The notes below the pieces were generated by a model. It did not search any database, was not told where the DNA came from, and saw only the letters and a program-made list of their open reading frames with translations. A stretch of DNA of 33,047 bases from Treponema sp. UBA1233 (lineage in GTDB: Bacteria; Spirochaetota; Spirochaetia; Treponematales; Treponemataceae), in assembly GCA_002309305.1 (NCBI GenBank), contig DBWR01000055.1, forward strand, positions 7,911 through 40,957. The letters run 5' to 3'. The position numbers were made by a program, and so were the translations under genes. This document shows positions 31,852 to 33,047 of the stretch, piece after piece. Numbering within the stretch: the first letter of the stretch is position 1; each line of letters opens with the position of its first letter.

Positions 31852-32943
31852 TTATGCGAGATGCTCGCCGCCACTGTCCTTGTTTTCAATTTTCTTGTCC
31901 CCGTAAAACCTATCGGGATTAAAAGCTTCTTTCCGCTTGAGCATGTAATAAACAGTACGTCCGAGTTTCTGTGCAATTATGCTCATGGCCTTTGCCTTTC
32001 CATACCGCTGCACAAGCTTATCATGCCACCTCTGCCCCCGCTCGTTATTACGGAGGAAGAGTACCGCCCCTTCTGAAAACGCCCATTTCAGATGCACGTT
32101 TCCGATTTTATTATGACCGCCCTTCTCCCTCTTGCCGGCCGATTCATGGGAGCACTTCACTAGACGGCAGTAGGAGATAAACTTACCCACATCGGAAAAA
32201 CGATGGATGTCATCAATCTCGTAAAGAATTGTAAGGGAGAGGATAAAGCCGAGGCCCGGAACAGAATTGATGATGCTGTACGAAACAGGATCCTGCACTT
32301 CCATGCTGTCCTCAATCTGGAACTCAAGTTTTGTGATTATGTCGTTGTAAGACTTGAACATGGCAAGGTCCGCGTTCACCATCTGCAGAGTTGCCGGATC
32401 GCGGAACTTGTCGGGAATCGTGTTCCTGTATACTTCACTCCTCATCCGTGAAGAAGCAAGGGGTTCGTTTATGTTGTACTGATGGTTTGTGTTCTGTAGA
32501 TGGACTGAGAGTTCTGCGCGCTGCCTGACGAAGAAGAGCCTGCGCCTGAGCAAGTCTCTCGTCGCACGCTTACCTTTCGGATATGCGTATGCCGTAGGAA
32601 ACATTCCTCCACGGAGCATGTTCGCTATCTTCTCCGAATCGATTTTGTCGCTCTTCGTCTTTCCCCCGTGGATTGACTTCATGTAATAGGCGTGCCCCAG
32701 CGCGAAGTCAATCCCTCGCTCCGCACAGAAGTCCGCTACCCAGTACCATGTAAAGATGCATTCCACGCCGACTACGATGTCTTTACCGAAAGTGTCGGTC
32801 ACAAGCTCCAGATTTTCTCTTGAACATGCCATGTTTTTGTGGAATACGGTTTCTCCGGAATTATTTACGACACATACATACATTGATCTTGCATGTAAAT
32901 CGATTCCGATGTAGAATTGATGTTGGTTCTTATAGAATCTCAT
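31852..32943 (-). CDS. IS110-family transposase (IS1111 group)
   Basis: The 363-residue transposase has the RuvC-like DEDD domain at the N-terminus with D15 (IGIDLHAR), E61 (VGVEC), and D99 and D102 (KSDKIDSEK). It has the Transposase_20 domain after residue 225 (NSVPGLGFILSLTI), then HESAGKREKGGHNKIGNVHLKWA, in which Ser268 is the likely recombination serine. IS110 enzymes are RNA-guided recombinases. AGGAGG precedes the ATG. The frame is intact, so the element may be active. Boundaries of the IS are given separately. Confidence 0.93.
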   Translation of the reverse strand: MRFYKNQHQFYIGIDLHARSMYVCVVNNSGETVFHKNMACSRENLELVTDTFGKDIVVGVECIFTWYWVADFCAERGIDFALGHAYYMKSIHGGKTKSDKIDSEKIANMLRGGMFPTAYAYPKGKRATRDLLRRRLFFVRQRAELSVHLQNTNHQYNINEPLASSRMRSEVYRNTIPDKFRDPATLQMVNADLAMFKSYNDIITKLEFQIEDSMEVQDPVSYSIINSVPGLGFILSLTILYEIDDIHRFSDVGKFISYCRLVKCSHESAGKREKGGHNKIGNVHLKWAFSEGAVLFLRNNERGQRWHDKLVQRYGKAKAMSIIAQKLGRTVYYMLKRKEAFNPDRFYGDKKIENKDSGGEHLA

Positions 32944-33047
32944 TAAGGTCCTCCTTTAGAGTATTTAGGATATCGTGCCCTGACGGACTTATCTATCATA
33001 GCACAATAAGCCTGGGGCCTTAATGATTTTCAAAGGTTCGTAGCCGA

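Larger units (their letters stand above)
31382..33022 (-). mobile_element. IS110-family element of the IS1111 group
   Basis: The IS is bounded by subterminal inverted repeats TAAGGCCCCAGTCT (31382-31395) and the complement of TAAGGCCCCAGGCT (33009-33022), 13 of 14 matching. Inverted repeats separate the IS1111 group from IS110 proper. It contains one transposase (minus strand), a short 65-base segment upstream and a long 456-base segment downstream. Outer tips beyond the repeats are not defined. Length about 1.64 kb. It appears complete. Confidence 0.75.

Overview
The window looks like chromosomal DNA from a spirochaete, most likely a gut- or rumen-type Treponema. This is inferred from family content: an Mgl galactose system, many small secreted or lipid-anchored proteins, formylglycine-generating-like, LRR/SLH and YARHG proteins, a flagellar FliG-like fragment and a GH5 endoglucanase. 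No rRNA or tRNA gene was seen, so the assignment rests on no marker gene. Base composition is moderately AT-rich, and more so at about 1-600 and 29560-31260.

Region 1-8.2 kb: a minus-strand operon (AlkD-like DNA alkylation repair protein, RibD-C-type reductase, M23-like secreted protein without visible catalytic residues). It faces a plus-strand pair of exported proteins (SH3 lipoprotein, TPR protein) ending at an intrinsic terminator. Next come a two-gene unit (XRE regulator with beta-rich C-terminus, CPBP membrane protease), an unknown secreted protein, and convergent argC (type 2).

Region 8.2-16.9 kb: a galactose uptake and catabolism locus. Minus-strand mglB-mglA-mglC (binding lipoprotein, double ATPase, permease) diverges from a plus-strand LacI-type regulator followed closely by galT (class II) and galK. 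Two related 16-bp imperfect palindromes, each centred on CG, sit just downstream of or across the predicted start sites of the two divergent transcripts and are good candidate operators. The permease carries about 235 extra N-terminal cytoplasmic residues, largely coiled coil. The mgl terminator is interlocked with the argC promoter.

Region 16.9-29.3 kb: formylglycine-generating-like protein, LRR/SLH lipoprotein, paaK with an ACT-domain partner, a pyridoxamine kinase, a three-gene ABC exporter of the COG4586/4587/3694 type, an AraC regulator, a stand-alone FliG N-domain-like protein, a GH5 endoglucanase lipoprotein and a MATE transporter. argC, the FliG-N gene and the MATE gene have -10 boxes that place +1 on or within one base of the ATG, so leaderless mRNAs are predicted.

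Region 29.3-33.05 kb: a mosaic accessory region and the most interesting part. It holds a 264-bp MITE-like palindromic element; two unrelated small genes (VOC protein, YARHG protein), each behind a copy of the same 94-bp promoter/leader module and followed by a related hairpin; a short repeat shared with the last bases of the window; and an IS110-family element of the IS1111 type with 14-bp inverted repeats. The long structured non-coding segment 3' of its transposase is a candidate bridge-RNA locus. The IS appears to have inserted into another copy of the short repeat.
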